Positions 50,393 to 63,450 of a DNA stretch of 64,000 bases are shown piece after piece. Under the pieces are notes generated by a model, which saw only the letters and a program-made list of their open reading frames with translations, had not been told where the DNA came from and ran no database searches. This stretch comes from Xiphias gladius (taxonomy: Eukaryota > Chordata > Actinopteri > Istiophoriformes > Xiphiidae): the NCBI RefSeq assembly GCF_016859285.1, contig NC_053413.1, positions 22,994,001-23,058,000 on the forward strand. Direction: 5' to 3'. Position 1 is the first letter of the stretch. Each line of letters begins with the position of its first letter. The position numbers and the translations under genes are program-made.

Positions 50393-50428
<36 letters not shown>
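50393..50428. repeat. CA microsatellite
   Basis: About 17 CA units in the vangl2 5' intron. A shorter TG tract follows about 120 nt downstream, near 50547-50560. Confidence 0.9.
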
Positions 50429-50435
<7 letters not shown>

Positions 50436-51651
50436 TGGAGTGGCCTGTTGTTGAATTCAGTCAAGACCTAAGTGAACATGGGCCATTTTCTTTTTTTAGA
50501 GATCGGACTTTCACTTTGAAGCAGGGCTGGGAGAAGTGAATGAGTTGTGTGTGTGTGTGTGTTTATTTTCTTTTAAATAATAATAATAAGAAATCCATTC
50601 TGAAATAACCTCAAGAATCACACTTCTGTTTGGTTAACAATGGCGACCTGGGAACAATAGCTGCGCAGGCTTTAGTTTTCACTTCTGCGCAGGTTAGACC
50701 TTTGAATACTCGAGGTTTTGCTCGAGGTTAATGCCTCTGACTGAGGTGGATGAGAAGAGTCCTGGTGTGGTTCATTAAGTAGGCCATAGGACGCTGGGAT
50801 GAATAGGAAACCTTACCCACCTCGCCACTGGACCACACCTTTGTAGATCAAGTGTTCTGTCATACTCGCGCTACACAGGCCGCCAGAGAGTCGGGGCAGT
50901 TTAACGGACAGGCTCATTTCAAAGCGTAAGGGTCGGGGATACAGCTCCGGAAAAGAAACTTGGAGCCTCGGCGCTCAGGGTAAAGGCATCCACGGGGGGC
51001 TGTAGTTATGTTTTATCCTCCGTTTTTGACAAGTAAGGCCAAAGGTTTGGACAAAAATCAATTGAACTGCAGACATTATGAGACTCGTGGAAACCCTGAA
51101 TTTACTCACAGGACAATTTTCCCGTGCATTAATCCCTTATGATCAATATAAAAGCCACGGCACTGGTGACATCCTAACAGGAGTTCAGCCAATCAGACCA
51201 GCTGAAAATCCAGTCCAGGAGTCAAATGGTCCCATCAGGAATCACAACAAGCAAACCGTGCACTGATAATCAAAGTAAGTTACATTTATAAGTTAAATTT
51301 ATCATTATGGTTGTAAATATTTTACTTTAATATGATGAAAAGTTTAGGTCATTATCAACCAGCCCTGCCTGGCTAAGACAGGCTAGCATATGTATCTCAT
51401 TATGTGCATAAGAGGCCAAACATCCATCATTGAAAGGTCAATGCTAAAAGTCGACGTCACTCCTTGGGAGGGAAAACAAGAAGAGCTTCATCGTGAAGCC
51501 TTTAGTTTACAGTGAAGGTCAGCGGTCGTTCAGAGACAAATTCAGACTTGAACTTGAAGGAAAGCAGATTTTCTTGGACCACGGCAGCAACAACAGCATT
51601 AAGTTGTGTTTTGACTGAATAAGATAGTGTCCGAAAGTAGTTAAAACGGTC

Positions 51652-51654
<3 letters not shown>

Positions 51655-51694
<40 letters not shown>
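51655..51694. repeat. TG microsatellite
   Basis: About 20 TG units. A separate short AC tract lies near 51930-51948. Both are in the vangl2 5' intron. Confidence 0.9.
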
Positions 51695-51697
<3 letters not shown>

Positions 51698-52284
51698 GTA
51701 TGTTGATAGCTCCTTACTATCCGTCTCGCCATTCTTTTGTTATGGCCAAACTCTCATACCGTGAACACAATATCATCGTGTGAACCAGTGTGGTGATAAT
51801 GAATCTGAGTCGTTACTATGTGGATTTTCTTACTTCAGCGTATATCATAACACATCAATATCAAGATGATGCTGTGGTAATTACTGTGTTGCTCCTGTTG
51901 CTCTGTGCTGAGGTCAGTTCATAGGCCCTTACACACACACACACACACCTTTGATTAAAAGCATAAAGTTGGTGTCCTATCTCGGTGCAGCGCCAAGTTA
52001 TTGGCAGAAATGTGCGAAATCTGAAGAAGTAGTACACGAGTCAAGTTTAGGACAAGCGAGTACAACGGCAGAGAGGGGGTGAACATTTCGTCAGAAAATG
52101 AATGATGGAAAATACTGAACGCCGCGCTGTCGTGGTAGCTACGTTTGTATATGTGCTTTGTTAGTACAAGGCCTTTTGAGCGGGGTCCGCTGGTCTCTGT
52201 CTTTGACTCAGGAAGCGGGATTACTACGTTAAACCGACAAGTTGCCGAGTAAAACCTCAGCAGATAACTTCACAAGTACCGGTC

Positions 52285-52400
52285 AAATCGCCATTAGAGT
52301 TGGCATAGATGTTCATGGTCCTCAGAGGCGAACCTCCTGATTTTCATCTGACGCTACCGTCGTCCATGACCTAAACCTTTGACCATCCTTCTGCATCTCA
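52285..52400. repeat. Fragment of a dispersed teleost repeat
   Basis: The phrase ATAGATGTTCATGGTCCTCA and following bases belong to a repeat common in fish introns. The fragment is short and its class is not determined. A run of 12 C follows at 52449-52460. Confidence 0.4.
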
Positions 52401-54079
52401 TGAAACATTTGCAAAACATGTTTGAGATTTCCTGTGCATGTGCATGGTCCCCCCCCCCCCAAAGAGTGGATCCTTTTGGCTTTGGTGCACCCCCTGACCT
52501 TACCTGTTGTGCCGCCAGTGGGCCGCAATTTCCGGCTGTGCGGGGGGAAACCTAACGGGGCAGATCACCCTGACATTGTCCTGTGCACGTTGCTGCTCCG
52601 CGTGGGGCGAACTCCGACCACTACACCCACACTTGGCTGATGTATTAACGTTTCACACAAGATTTCTCATAATCTAAGGTGATAAGCCCTTTTCGGTTTT
52701 AAGGACTTTTCCTTTTAGTGCCGCCCTCACGACAAACTTTAAAGTTATCGCTGCAATATTTGCTCAGTCGAATATGTTTGTCTTGCACCTTTTGGCAGTC
52801 AATAGCGGGGATTTAGACTTCTATTCTTGGTCCTTTTTAATTGCTCTCTAAGGCCTTTTATAAATATGGGCCCTGCACGGCTTTCGCTATGGTTGCCTTA
52901 GCTAATGAGACGGAGACTCTTCTTGTTTGTCTTTTGTTTGCGGCCTGTAAAGACGTTCGGTGCCACAGAGAGAAGACTGATATATGTAAGAGTCATCGTG
53001 GCAATCATCGTGACGTGGAAACAAAAAACACAAGTTTTTCATCGTTTCGCGTATGATTTTAAAAATGAGTCATTCTGGAAAGACTCATGTTGCGGTGTAA
53101 TTTTTTCGAAGTACGGACCGTATTACTGTAATAGCTTAATTGTTATTTTTCGAAGCTGGCAGGCTAAACGGTAAGGCCAATGATGAGTTCAGATTGTTAT
53201 TTTGGACAACATTTCTCTGTCTGGGAGGCAAGTTCCAGCTAAACTTCCACAACCGGGAGATAAAAACATTGTTTAGATTTAGTCTATTGCCAGTCAAAAA
53301 AAATGTGGTTTGTCTGGGAATCTTTATGTCTTCTCCACTTACTGTCCACATGTTTTTTTTTTCGCCTTTTCGCTCCTCCGTGTGAATCTGTAGCAGCTAT
53401 CTGCTCTTTTAGATTCTTCAAAGCTTTTGAGGAAGGCTGAGCGTGAACCTCGATGATGCAAATTCTGCATCATCTAAAATAAGAGGTGGCTTACGTTGCG
53501 TGACCTTACGGCGGCAGACCCCTCTCTGTTGCACGCGGGTATCATGCGGACGGAAGAGCACAGCGCAACTCGGCGAACAAGATGCTCATTTCTCTGCAAT
53601 TACTAAAGAAAAACATTTATGATGATGCACCAGGAAGAGGCTGTTAGTCAGTGGAGTTTTGTGGTTTGGAATAAGCATGTTGTTGAGATTTTACACATGG
53701 CTGCAGGGCTGCAAAATCTTCTCTGGTCTGGTAAAAGTTAGTGCATTTTTGGGCACTGGATGAGGGGCACTCCCTCTTAAGGAAAAATATGAGTGAAAGA
53801 CTGTAAAACAAAGGAGGGAGTGGTTTGCATGATGTGGATAAAACTCACAGAAATCCCACAGACAGCCTGGTCGTCATACAGTATTTGGCTTGAAGGAAAG
53901 AGGATTTTAGGAGACAATGGTGTGAATGGAGCATAAAAGCCACATCAAGTCAAATCAGGAGCCGGTAAAGAAGGTGGTGGCAGCTAACGTCCCCTTTCAT
54001 TTCCCCTCAGAGGTCCAGTCAAAGCCAGTGAGCCACACCCTCCCTTTATCAATTAACCACCATATGACAGTCCAACATC

Positions 54080-54420
54080 CGTCATGCCAACACTTTTATT
54101 TTGGCGAATTTTTCGGCAGCGTGGAGAACAGAGTGGCAGAGGGCGGCGCGAGGTCAGGTCTCCACGGCAACTGTCAACCTCCAATCCCCCTCCAGCTGAA
54201 CACCCTCTTTCATCGCCATGGCAGCGGAGAGGCCCCCGTTTCCCGGGGGATGAAGGGAGTGTGGGAGGGAATGTGAGACGGCGAGAGGGAGGGAGAGGGC
54301 AAACAAGTTTTGCGAAAACACAGTAATCCAATATGGCCGCCATTGTGTCCGAGCTAACGGCGGCTAAAGCTCGCTCCTCAGCGAGAGGAGATACGAGTCG
54401 TGTGATGATTAACCTCGGCC
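54080..54420. promoter_or_regulatory. GC-rich island with a paired YY1-like palindrome
   Basis: This CpG-rich patch stands out within an otherwise AT-rich intron. Positions 54330-54344 (AATATGGCCGCCATT) hold two inverted ATGGC/GCCAT YY1-type cores. It could be an enhancer or an alternative internal promoter of vangl2. The evidence is composition and motif only. Confidence 0.35.
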
Positions 54421-54804
54421 GAGACCTGGAAGACCTGGTCTAAGCACACAGCTGAAACTAAAGCTTCAGTTTAGTGGGTCAGTGTGTTTAAGCGTCACTC
54501 GGTCGATAGATCACAGCACTCAGCGGGCCCGGGTGAGAGGTTTTGACTCCCACAACAGCCACATACATGGACTCTTAATTTAAAGGGCTGAGTGATATGC
54601 ATGTTTGACTGGTGTACCTTCCTGAAACCTGATCCTGATGGTCTTTGAGGGAATTTTTTTTTTGTGCTAATGTTTCTCTAAACTGGAAAATTTTCAGTCA
54701 AATTGTCTTTTTCTTTTTTTCTTTTTTAGTGATTCTCTCACAGTTTTCTTCTTGGCAGGTTGGAAACATTAAGATCCTTATGATCCATCAAAAGTTTTCA
54801 TTTA

Positions 54805-55110
54805 AACCAGGGTTGAAACTGTTGCCCGATTGATGTCAGAAAATGCCAAACATTTTGCTGGTTCTAGCGCCGACATTGCGAGGATTGGCTGCTTTTCTCT
54901 GTTTCATTTCACTGTAAACTGAATATATTTGGATTTTGGACTATTGGTTGGACAAAACAGGCAATATGAAGACATCAGCTTGTGCTCCGGGAGGTTGTGA
55001 TGGGTATTTCTTTATAACTTTTTACATTTCACAGACAAAAGCTGTTCATATATTTGAAAAAAATGATCGACAGATTAATCAATGAGTAAAACAAACCTTA
55101 GATTCAACCC
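54805..55110 (+). repeat. 'attaatcgattag' family repeat, copy 6
   Basis: Recognised from TGAATATATTTGGATTTTGG, TTGGTTGGACAAAACAGGCA and ATGATCGACAGATTAATCAA. It lies in the vangl2 5' intron. Confidence 0.65.
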
Positions 55111-56142
55111 TAATTTACGCCCAGGATAAAGATATACATATAAAAACACCACTGAACAGTCAAACTAAGAGAGAAACCGCGCAATGATCTCTGCAGAGTT
55201 TATTTCTCCGGCAGATCAGTGGTGACTCAAGTGGCATGACTGGACAATATCTAGTCAAATGACAGCATCAGCCCAGTATGTTGGCGATGTGGGGTAAGAC
55301 CCATATGCAGTTTGTGTAAGTTGTATCCATAAGTTAAATGCTGAAACGGTCGCTTGATCAACAGAAGAATTCCTCGGTTTCATCACCTAGAGGATGATTT
55401 CATCCTGTAATCAAGTAATAAGTCGCACAAGTAGAAAGGAGTCACAGCGTAAGTGAACGGACTCAGCAATGTCAGTTACAAAAAGCTGCTTCTGTCTAGA
55501 GTTTGCTAATATTCACCACCAGAACGAGTCAGGCTGAGTGTGTTGAAGTGAGCGAAGGTGTGTCTTACTGTTTATGAATTGAACTTTTCATTTGTAATGA
55601 GGAGGACTGTTTTTTTTCCTCCTTCAACAGTTACATAGTCTCGTGATTACAATACTATTTAACTTTTTTTTTGTTTTGTTAAATGTGCTATTTGAATGCC
55701 AGATATGAAGGGAGCGCTTCCAACCGATGTTTATCTCGTTGATTATAGCAAGAACAGGATGCATGATATGAAAAGGAAGTTTTGCAAGGTTCAGAATAGA
55801 CCCTGGGGACCCTGAAGTGAATCCATCTAGATGGTCGGGTGTGATTAGCATTTAGAGAAACGAAGCAGGAAGTTCGCCAAGAATGGCTTGCTATAGATGA
55901 AAGGATACGCACGAACCCTCTTCTGTAATTTTACTGAAGCCCGTTCGCTCGACGTGTAACTTGAGACTGACGAGGATTTCGGCGTCATTCGAAATGAGGC
56001 TGTTGCATGCATGTACAGCGTTAGCACCATAATCTAGAGCAGATTTAAAAAATATGTACGGCGGTAATGTGATCCACAGCAGATACTGATGTGAAACAGG
56101 CCACAGTTTTCCAAAAGTTTCAACCAACTGTCTCTCTTTCAG

Positions 56143-59100
56143 ATCCCAGCCATCTCAGCTTTCCCCTGCCGCGGCTCCCCTACCCACCATCCTCTCCCGC
56201 CCGTCGTCCTCCCCTCCCTGTCCTCTCCGTAGCCTCCCCCGCTCCCCCGCCTCCCTTCTCCTGCTCCCTCCTCGTCGGCCTCCAAGATAGATTCCCTCAG
56301 GAGCAAGGTTGACCTGCTCAAGCTGCCCCTGGCTCTCTCCACCAAGTCCATCTCCGAGCGCAAGAGCCAGCTGGGAGGAGTCGGCGAGCGGCGCGGCACG
56401 GGGGGAGGAGGAGGAGGCGGGGCTCGCAAAGCCCGCTCACCGCCAACCCGAGACATGGACAACGAGTCGCAGTACTCGGGCTACTCATACAAGTCCTCCC
56501 ACTCCCGAAGCTCCCGCAAGCACAGGTGGGTCACGTACATAAGGCGAGATACTGTCGGCCTCGTCCTTCTCCTGCTGGCATTTTAGCGACAACCATTCAG
56601 GTTATTTCGGTGTTCCCTAGTGTTGGTGCCATGTGGGTCGAAGTTCCCAAACAAGGTCACGCCAGAGGATGAAATATTGCTTTCCCACAGGTTTGAATGT
56701 TAGCACCAAGTATAACATTATACATCGCACTTCCTGAGATCCATGACATGGTTTAATTAGATTATCAACAAGAATTTCCTGCCCTTATTAACATGTTCCT
56801 AAATTAAGTACATGTTACTTGTAATTAAAAATGATAATCGTTATAACGATGCAGTGGTTGGATTTGTAACGTGATTGTAGTTACATCAAGCCATAGTGCA
56901 GTGTATGGGTGGGAGGGAGCTGGGAGGCCGGGGGACTAGACGATGGTGGTCGCTTCCCCACAGAGGCAGTAACACACATCGGGATGACGATTTCGAGCGC
57001 TGCACTTTAATTAGAGGTAGCTGTCGCTGCAAAGGGGGAAACGCATTCCGATCTGGATCTGGTGTCTCACTTGTGTCCACAGTGTCCAGGAAAAAAAGTA
57101 ATAGATATTTCCCTCGTCAGGAGCACTCTGCATTCGTTCTTTCTAAGATCCCAACCTGGGACTTGAAGATGTTGGTGGTGGCTGGGCTCCAACTAATCCT
57201 CCCAGAGATTCAAGTTTTTAACATTTCCATTCAGTGTTTCTAAATGAAGTCAATGAGGTAATAATTACTATGAGCTCAGGCAGAAGTATTAGGACGTAGG
57301 GACCAAGCAGATGTTTGTTCAAATCGTTGTGACTTTTGGATAAATGTTTTGGGAATCGAAAGGGACAAAAAAAAACATAAAGTTTTAAATTTAGTTACTA
57401 TATTACATCTGCTTAATGTCTCCTATGAAAGACCCTGAACATGCTAAACCAAAACCCTGTTAACAAGGACAGTGAAAGAAGTAAATGTGTGTGTGTCTGT
57501 CTTCCAGGGATCGGCGGGATCGTCATCGCTCCAAGAGCCGAGACAGCAGCAGCCGTGGAGACAAATCGGTCACCATCCAGACTCCCGGAGAGCCGCTGCT
57601 CGATGCAGAGTCGACCCGCGGAGATGACAGGGTCGGTCGCACTGCTCGCCACAAGCTTGTCCGTTCCCTAAAACCACCTTTCATTCAACTACGACCTATG
57701 AAACAAAGGCCAGCCGCCCGGATCTCTGTTGTTCGTGGAATCGACAGCCATTGATCCAAAGGGGTTCATTTCTTTTGTAAATTCCTCGTTTGGTACTCCG
57801 GCTCCTTTTAACGACTACACAGTCTGCTACAGTATATTGTTGGGTAGAAAATAATTTGCTGTCGTTACTGGGGTTGCGGGCTCTTGTCACAATGGAGCTA
57901 CCCACGCTACTCCGTCTAGCACGGACGAAGCTTTTAGCTCCGGTTAAACCCACTACTTGATCAACAGAAATGGGAGTCGACTCTCTAAACTTCAGCCCGG
58001 TCTGTTCTCGCTACTTTTTCAGATCTCGCGCTGGGATTGCGACCTTAACGTTCTGCAGGCTTTGGGCATTATTAAAGTGTAGAAGATCAATTAATATTTT
58101 CTCACCAAATTTTTATTTTTATTTATTTTTTCGCTGGATCCCCTTTAAAGAAGATTGCTCTCCCGTTGAAGTGTCTTTTTCGCGTCCCTCTGATGTCTCG
58201 AGCGTGTTTCTCAGGAGCTGTCAGTCATTTCACTTCAATCCTCGTCTGTCCCGTCAGTCACCGGGGAAGAGCAGGTGTTGACATTTGTATATTTGAGTCT
58301 TAAGATACTGAGGAGGCAGTATTTTAAGTGAAGAGGCATTTTTTCATTACGGAGCCCGAGGTGACATTTTTGCTCCTGGATGAGGAGGCGAGGCGTCTTT
58401 CTTTAAATAGTCGACCCGTCGCCCTGTCTGGCTCGAGCGCTGGGCCACAGATGCCACTAAGGACACAAACAACATGGATTCTGAGGATGCGGAGGGGTTG
58501 ATTTGTTCTCGTCACTCCATGAAACAGTTGAACTTTTCTGGAGGTAGCTAGTTGGTAGAGCTGCAATGATTAGTCGATTGAATAATTGACAGAAAATTAA
58601 ATTCAATTTTTTTTTTTGTTTTTGTTTTGTTTTTTCAAATATTTTAAGCAAGATGATAAATGTGCTTCCTGCTTCTGAAATGTGAGGATTTGATTCTTTT
58701 CTTTGTTACTCATGAAAACCGAATATCTTTCGATTTTTGGACTGTTGGTCAAAACAACACTTGGAAAAATTATAAAAAATTATAAAGGGCAGTTCTTACT
58801 ATTTTCTGGCATTTATTTATTTATTTTTTTGACAAAACCATTAATCGATTGATTGAAAAAAAATAACCAGCAGACTAATCGATAATGAAACTAATCGTTA
58901 GTGGCAGCCCTAGATGAGGAAGTTAGCAAATAAAAATTTTTTCAGTAAATTTCTTTTTTTTTTTGAGATGTAGGGTTGAAATGTTTGAAGATTATTCCTC
59001 CAAACTTTGCTCACAAGCCTTTCATTTAAACAACCACCGTTTTCTGCCTTGATGCAGGATAGATTCTCAATATTTATTTGATCATTTGCTTAATTGTCAG

Positions 59101-62100
59101 CCTAAAATGTCAGAAAATAGTGGAAAATGCCAGTCACATGTCCCACGAGCGCGAGATGGCGTCTTCACATTGCTTGTTTTATCACACAAACAGTCTTAGA
59201 AACCCGCCGGCACTAAAAAAAAACAAACAAATACATACAATAAATAAACCCTCACGTTTGAGAAGCTAGAATCAGTGAATATTTGGCATTTTTATTAATT
59301 AACTATAAAAATAATTGTGGATTAATTTTCTGTCGATCGACTAATCGATGAAACAGCTCATCATTTCAGCGCTAGTCGGATCTGGTAAATCAATTTTATC
59401 ACGAAAAGACCAAACATATTCTGGTAAAAGCTTCAGAAATATTAATATTAAGCTTGTATTTCTTTGTTCACTCTAATCTCTTGCATTTCAAATCAAAAAT
59501 CTTGAGTCCTTCTCTTCATTAGCACTATTTTAGACGGTAAAAATGATCTCTCAGAACACATGAATAATTTCTTTCTCCCTGTCTGACAGGATGATAACTG
59601 GGGAGAGACCACCACCGTCGTCACTGGCACCTCAGAGCACAGCATCTCGAACGAGGACCTGACCCGCGTCTCCAAAGATTTGGAGGAGTCGACGCCGCTG
59701 GAGTGCAAGCGCTTTGTTGGCCCAGCTCTGGGAGGCTGCCTGAGCTTCTTCGCCCTCGTCACGCCTTTAGCCTTCCTCATCCTCCCGCAGGTCCTGTGGC
59801 GCGATGCCCTGGAGCCCTGCGGCACGCCCTGCGAGGGCCTCTACGTCTCCCTGGCCTTCAAGCTCCTGGTTCTGCTCATCTCCTCCTGGGCGCTGTTCCT
59901 CCGCCCTCCTCGCGCCACCCTGCCGCGCTTCTTCGTCTTCCGCTGCCTGCTGATGGTGCTGGTGTTCCTGTTCGTGGCCTCGTACTGGTTGTTCTATGGC
60001 GTGCGGGTGCTGGAGCCCAGGGAGCGGGACTACAGGGGGATTGTGGAGTACGCTGCCTCGCTGGTGGACGCCCTGCTCTTCATCCAGTACCTGGCTCTGG
60101 TGCTGCTGGAGGTCCGACACCTGCAGCCGGCCTTCTGCCTTAAGGTGGTCCGGAGCACGGACGGAGCCAGCAGGTTGTACAACGTGGGCCACCTCAGGTT
60201 AGTGAGACTGACCCTGGAAGCTGGTTAACATTTTGTCAAGTTGTTACTATACATGTAGGAAAAAAAATACAAAAATAGATTTTGGACGAAATATGATCAG
60301 GTTATATTCTGTGTCCGGTCGTCGATTTGACAAAGGGCTTGAATTAACTGTTGACCTTCAGAAACACCATTATATCGGTTACGAATCCCATGAAATGGGC
60401 ACTTGAACCTCTTGAAACCAGTGCACCTTTAGTGGTCATGCCGCACAAGTCAGTGGAGTTATGAAACCAAACCGGTAAAGACATTACAAATGTTTCCAGC
60501 AATCCGGCCTCTCTACGCGTCCTGTTAAATCAAGCTGCCTGTTTCTCTCTGTCGAAGGTCCTGTTCCAACATCCTATTTTTAAAAAGAAATACAAGTGAC
60601 GAGGAATTAAAGTCGCAAGTTACAAGGTAACTGTACGAGTTACAGTTTGTTCCATCGGGAATTTCACTTTTCACCTTATTCCAGCATCGGATTTCTCCAC
60701 ACTCCTCTTAAATACAAATGAAAGGGAGGCACTTGCGTCGGCTGTACGTGTGCACACGCGTGCGCCTCTGCATTTCTGCGTTTCGTAGCAAGTGTGTCCT
60801 AATTGTAGCTTTTTAGACATCGGATGATTTTTATCCATTCCCGTGTAGAGACAGGCAGTTAGACCTGCTTCATATACTCCACCCGTAACTAGTTGGTACA
60901 GTATATGACCCTTAAATGATTTGATACGTCGGGAGAAATTCAAGAAAGTCCACTGAAGTTTATTTTTCTGCTTTGTGTCCTGATGACCTTCATCTATTTT
61001 GATGTTGCTACCTAACAAATAATATGTAGGGCTCTTAATTTTCTTCCTGTTTTGTTTTTTTTGTTTTTTTTTTTATTAAAAAAGTGTTGGCTTACTTTAA
61101 TACTTCCCTGCAGTATTAAAAATGGCAAAGAATATAAAAGTCCAGTGATACAAAACGCTGCAGAGAAGCCAGATTAGAGAAATGGGTAAGATGAGTTAAA
61201 CATCTGAACAGGAGATAAACCTGTTTGAAGTCACTCTGCTTAGATAAAAGTACAACGGAATATGAAATGACAGTACCATTCAGTATTATTGTCTTGCATT
61301 AGCAGGTGTATAGTCGAGAGTCTGTCCTTGTCCAGTCAGCAGCCGCTGTTTGCCCGCTACTTACTGTGGCAGTGATGATTGACACTCCTGTTTTAGCATC
61401 CAGCGGGCAGCTGTCTGGGTCCTGGACCGTTATTACAGCGACTTCCCCGTCTACAACCCTGCCCTGCTCAACCTGCCCAAATCCATCCTGTCGAAGAAGA
61501 TGACCGGCTTCAAGGTTTACTCCCTGGATGGTAAATACAGCCCCGCGAACGCCGCTGAGGCCTGTTTTCTAATCCGTAACTCATAATTTTCCTCAATCCT
61601 CAGTGTCATTTGTGGGTCTGCAAAAGAACCAGGTGGCCTTTTGTTGGACATATGCCGAGGCTGAACCTTAGAGCAGGTTAAAATCTTCACCGAAGGTCAT
61701 TTACAAGTGTTTTCTTTACTCAGATCTGCATGAGATTAATTTTACTCCAGAGTCCAAATGTGAACATTATTTTACTCTCGCTCTCACCGGACATGAGCAT
61801 CGGCACATCCACTAATTCCTCTCCCTGCCTGCGTTGTCTCGTAGAAAACACCACCAATAACTCCACGGGGCAGTCCCGGGCCATGATAGCCGCCGCTGCC
61901 AGGAGGAGAGACAACTCCCACAACGAGTATTACTACGAGGAGGCCGAGATGGACCGCCGGATCCGCAAACGCAAGGCCAGGTCAGACAAGTTCTCCCCGC
62001 TTAGAGTGCAATGCGACGGCGGGGGGTCGCCGCGGTGCGCGATTCACGGAGCAGCAGACAAATGAAACCGGCGTTCGCAGGGGACGGACTGGAGAGAGTG

Positions 62101-63450
62101 TGCGCACAGAGAGAGAGAGAGACACTTCCAGACAATCCAGTTTGAAATCTTACTACACTCACCACTACCGTGTGTGGAGAGAGGGCAACACATGATCAAA
62201 GTGTTTTAGGCTGAACAGTCGCTACAAGATTTTTTTTTTTTTTTGGTCTCAATTTGCCAGAGGTTCGAAGATGATTTATGTCTTTGTACAGGCCTGATCT
62301 CTTGCCCAACGTAACACGTAAATCAAGTAACACATGAATCAAGCATTCGAGTCTGGGCGGGGACCTTTTTTTTCGTGTGTAACTCCCCGTCCCTCTCCTC
62401 CCTCGTTCCTGGCCATCGCTCTCCACTGTCAAATCTCTGATAAAAGCGTAAAAATGACGGCAGCACCAGTCTGTGCGCTTTGCTCTACTCAGCACCGCCA
62501 ACGTAGTGAGCAAGCGCGTTGCGGTGACAGCTGCTACTGAATTTTTCCTGGCCGACAAGGCGCATTGCCGATATCAGGCACGCTGACACGGTTGCCGTGC
62601 TCGTGAACGACAGGTCCACTTGTGTATTCTGACGGTTTCGCTCTGACCTGTATCGAACCTGTCTTGAGTCTGTGCCCCCGGGTAGATGGGCGCCTGAGTT
62701 GGTAAAATCACCGGGAGCAAATGGCCCGTCAGTTTGCCGAGGACCTCCTGGGAAACTTTTGGGGGGGGCTCCTGCAATACAGTGCATTGTCGAATTTTAC
62801 AGACTTTCAGAGCTAAATGTTAAATGTGAGCTGTTTGTGATGGATCTATATACACTCCGGCTAAACCAAGCCCGCATTCCCGTTCAGGCTATTTATTTGC
62901 AAAATTGAGTATTGACACCTTCTGGCCGCTTGAGGGGGAATTTTTCAAAGTGTTTCCCTGCGTGTTCACCAGAGCACAGCCAAGATATGATCTTGTTTAT
63001 CTCTTCCTTGTCCTTTGAGCTCCACAGTCACTCAGTTGTGATTAAACAATTTGCATTTGACTGTTAAGATTATGCTGATCTGACTGCTGGTTTAACCAAC
63101 CGTATGAATCTGTATTTTGAAAGGACATTCTGTTCATGAATAACCACATAGCCAACAACAACATGCTTTTTTATTTTTATTTTTATTTTTATTGCCATCT
63201 CTCTAGGTTGGTCGTGGCGGTGGAAGAGGCCTTCACACACATCAAGCGTCTCCACGAGGACGAGGCCGCCTCGTCCCCCAAACACCCGAGAGAGGTGATG
63301 GATCCCCGGGAGGCGGCTCAGGCCATCTTCGCTCCGATGGCGCGAGCCATGCAGAAGTACCTGAGGACCACCCGTCAGCAGGCCTTCCACAGCATGGAGA
63401 GCATCCTCACACACCTGCAGTTCTGCATCACACATAACATGACACCCAAG
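56143..63450 (+). CDS. vangl2: Vang-like protein 2 (planar cell polarity), 3' end beyond the window
   Basis: Exon 56143-56525 carries the start codon at 56455. Further coding exons are 57508-57631, 59590-60197, 61397-61530, 61845-61980 and 63207-63450. They give 439 codons in frame; about 80 more, including the PDZ-binding tail, lie outside. Vangl2 is a four-pass membrane protein that recruits Prickle and opposes Frizzled/Dishevelled in planar polarity and convergent extension. The N-terminal Ser-rich phosphorylation region ([20 protein letters not shown]) is present. Membrane spans lie at about 107-131, 148-169, 181-202 and 216-239, all in the 608-nt exon. The cytosolic domain includes RSTDGASR, whose Asp matches mouse D255 (looptail). 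VANGL2 is preferred over VANGL1 by N-terminal sequence and by linkage to ncstn. The fifth donor is weak (GTCAGA). Positions 56143-56454 are 5' leader, but the frame is open upstream of the ATG; see the separate entry. Confidence 0.95.
56287..56454 (+). other. vangl2: In-frame N-terminal extension of vangl2, possible non-AUG start at ATA
   Basis: In the vangl2 frame, the last stop before the ATG is TAG at 56230-56232, leaving 74 open codons. An ATA at 56287 has A at -3 and G at +4. The 55 codons after it read like protein: [16 protein letters not shown], then [15 protein letters not shown], a run of seven Gly, and a basic end. Of the 56 codons from ATA, 41 end in G or C, like the coding exons. 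There is no ATG anywhere in this exon before 56455. I recall a report of an N-terminally extended vertebrate Vangl2 started at a near-cognate AUA; this sequence fits that idea but cannot prove translation. Confidence 0.6.
58555..58915 (+). repeat. 'attaatcgattag' family repeat, copy 7
   Basis: Starts GAGCTGCAATGATTAGTCGA and ends CTAATCGTTAGTGGCAGCCC, so both termini are kept. It lies in the intron between the second and third vangl2 coding exons. Confidence 0.75.
59065..59375 (-). repeat. 'attaatcgattag' family repeat, copy 8
   Basis: Contains AATGTCAGAAAATAGTGGAA and GTTTGAGAAGCTAGAATCAG, and ends with CGATCGACTAATCGATGAAA. It lies in the same intron as copy 7, in opposite orientation and about 150 bp away. 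Confidence 0.7.

Larger units (their letters stand above)
46901..56142 (+). other. Presumed long 5' intron of vangl2
   Basis: No coding exon is visible on either strand across 9.2 kb. It holds several interspersed repeats, five CA/TG microsatellites and a GC-rich island near 54080-54420. It is taken as an intron because the exon starting at 56143 has a clear polypyrimidine-AG acceptor, so a non-coding exon must lie upstream. The extent depends on which first exon is used. Confidence 0.55.

Noticed and set aside
56309-56542. Alternative-frame ORF across the vangl2 start exon
   Set aside because: It begins at TTG, conflicts with the Vangl2 frame, and yields a Pro/Ser-rich low-complexity peptide.
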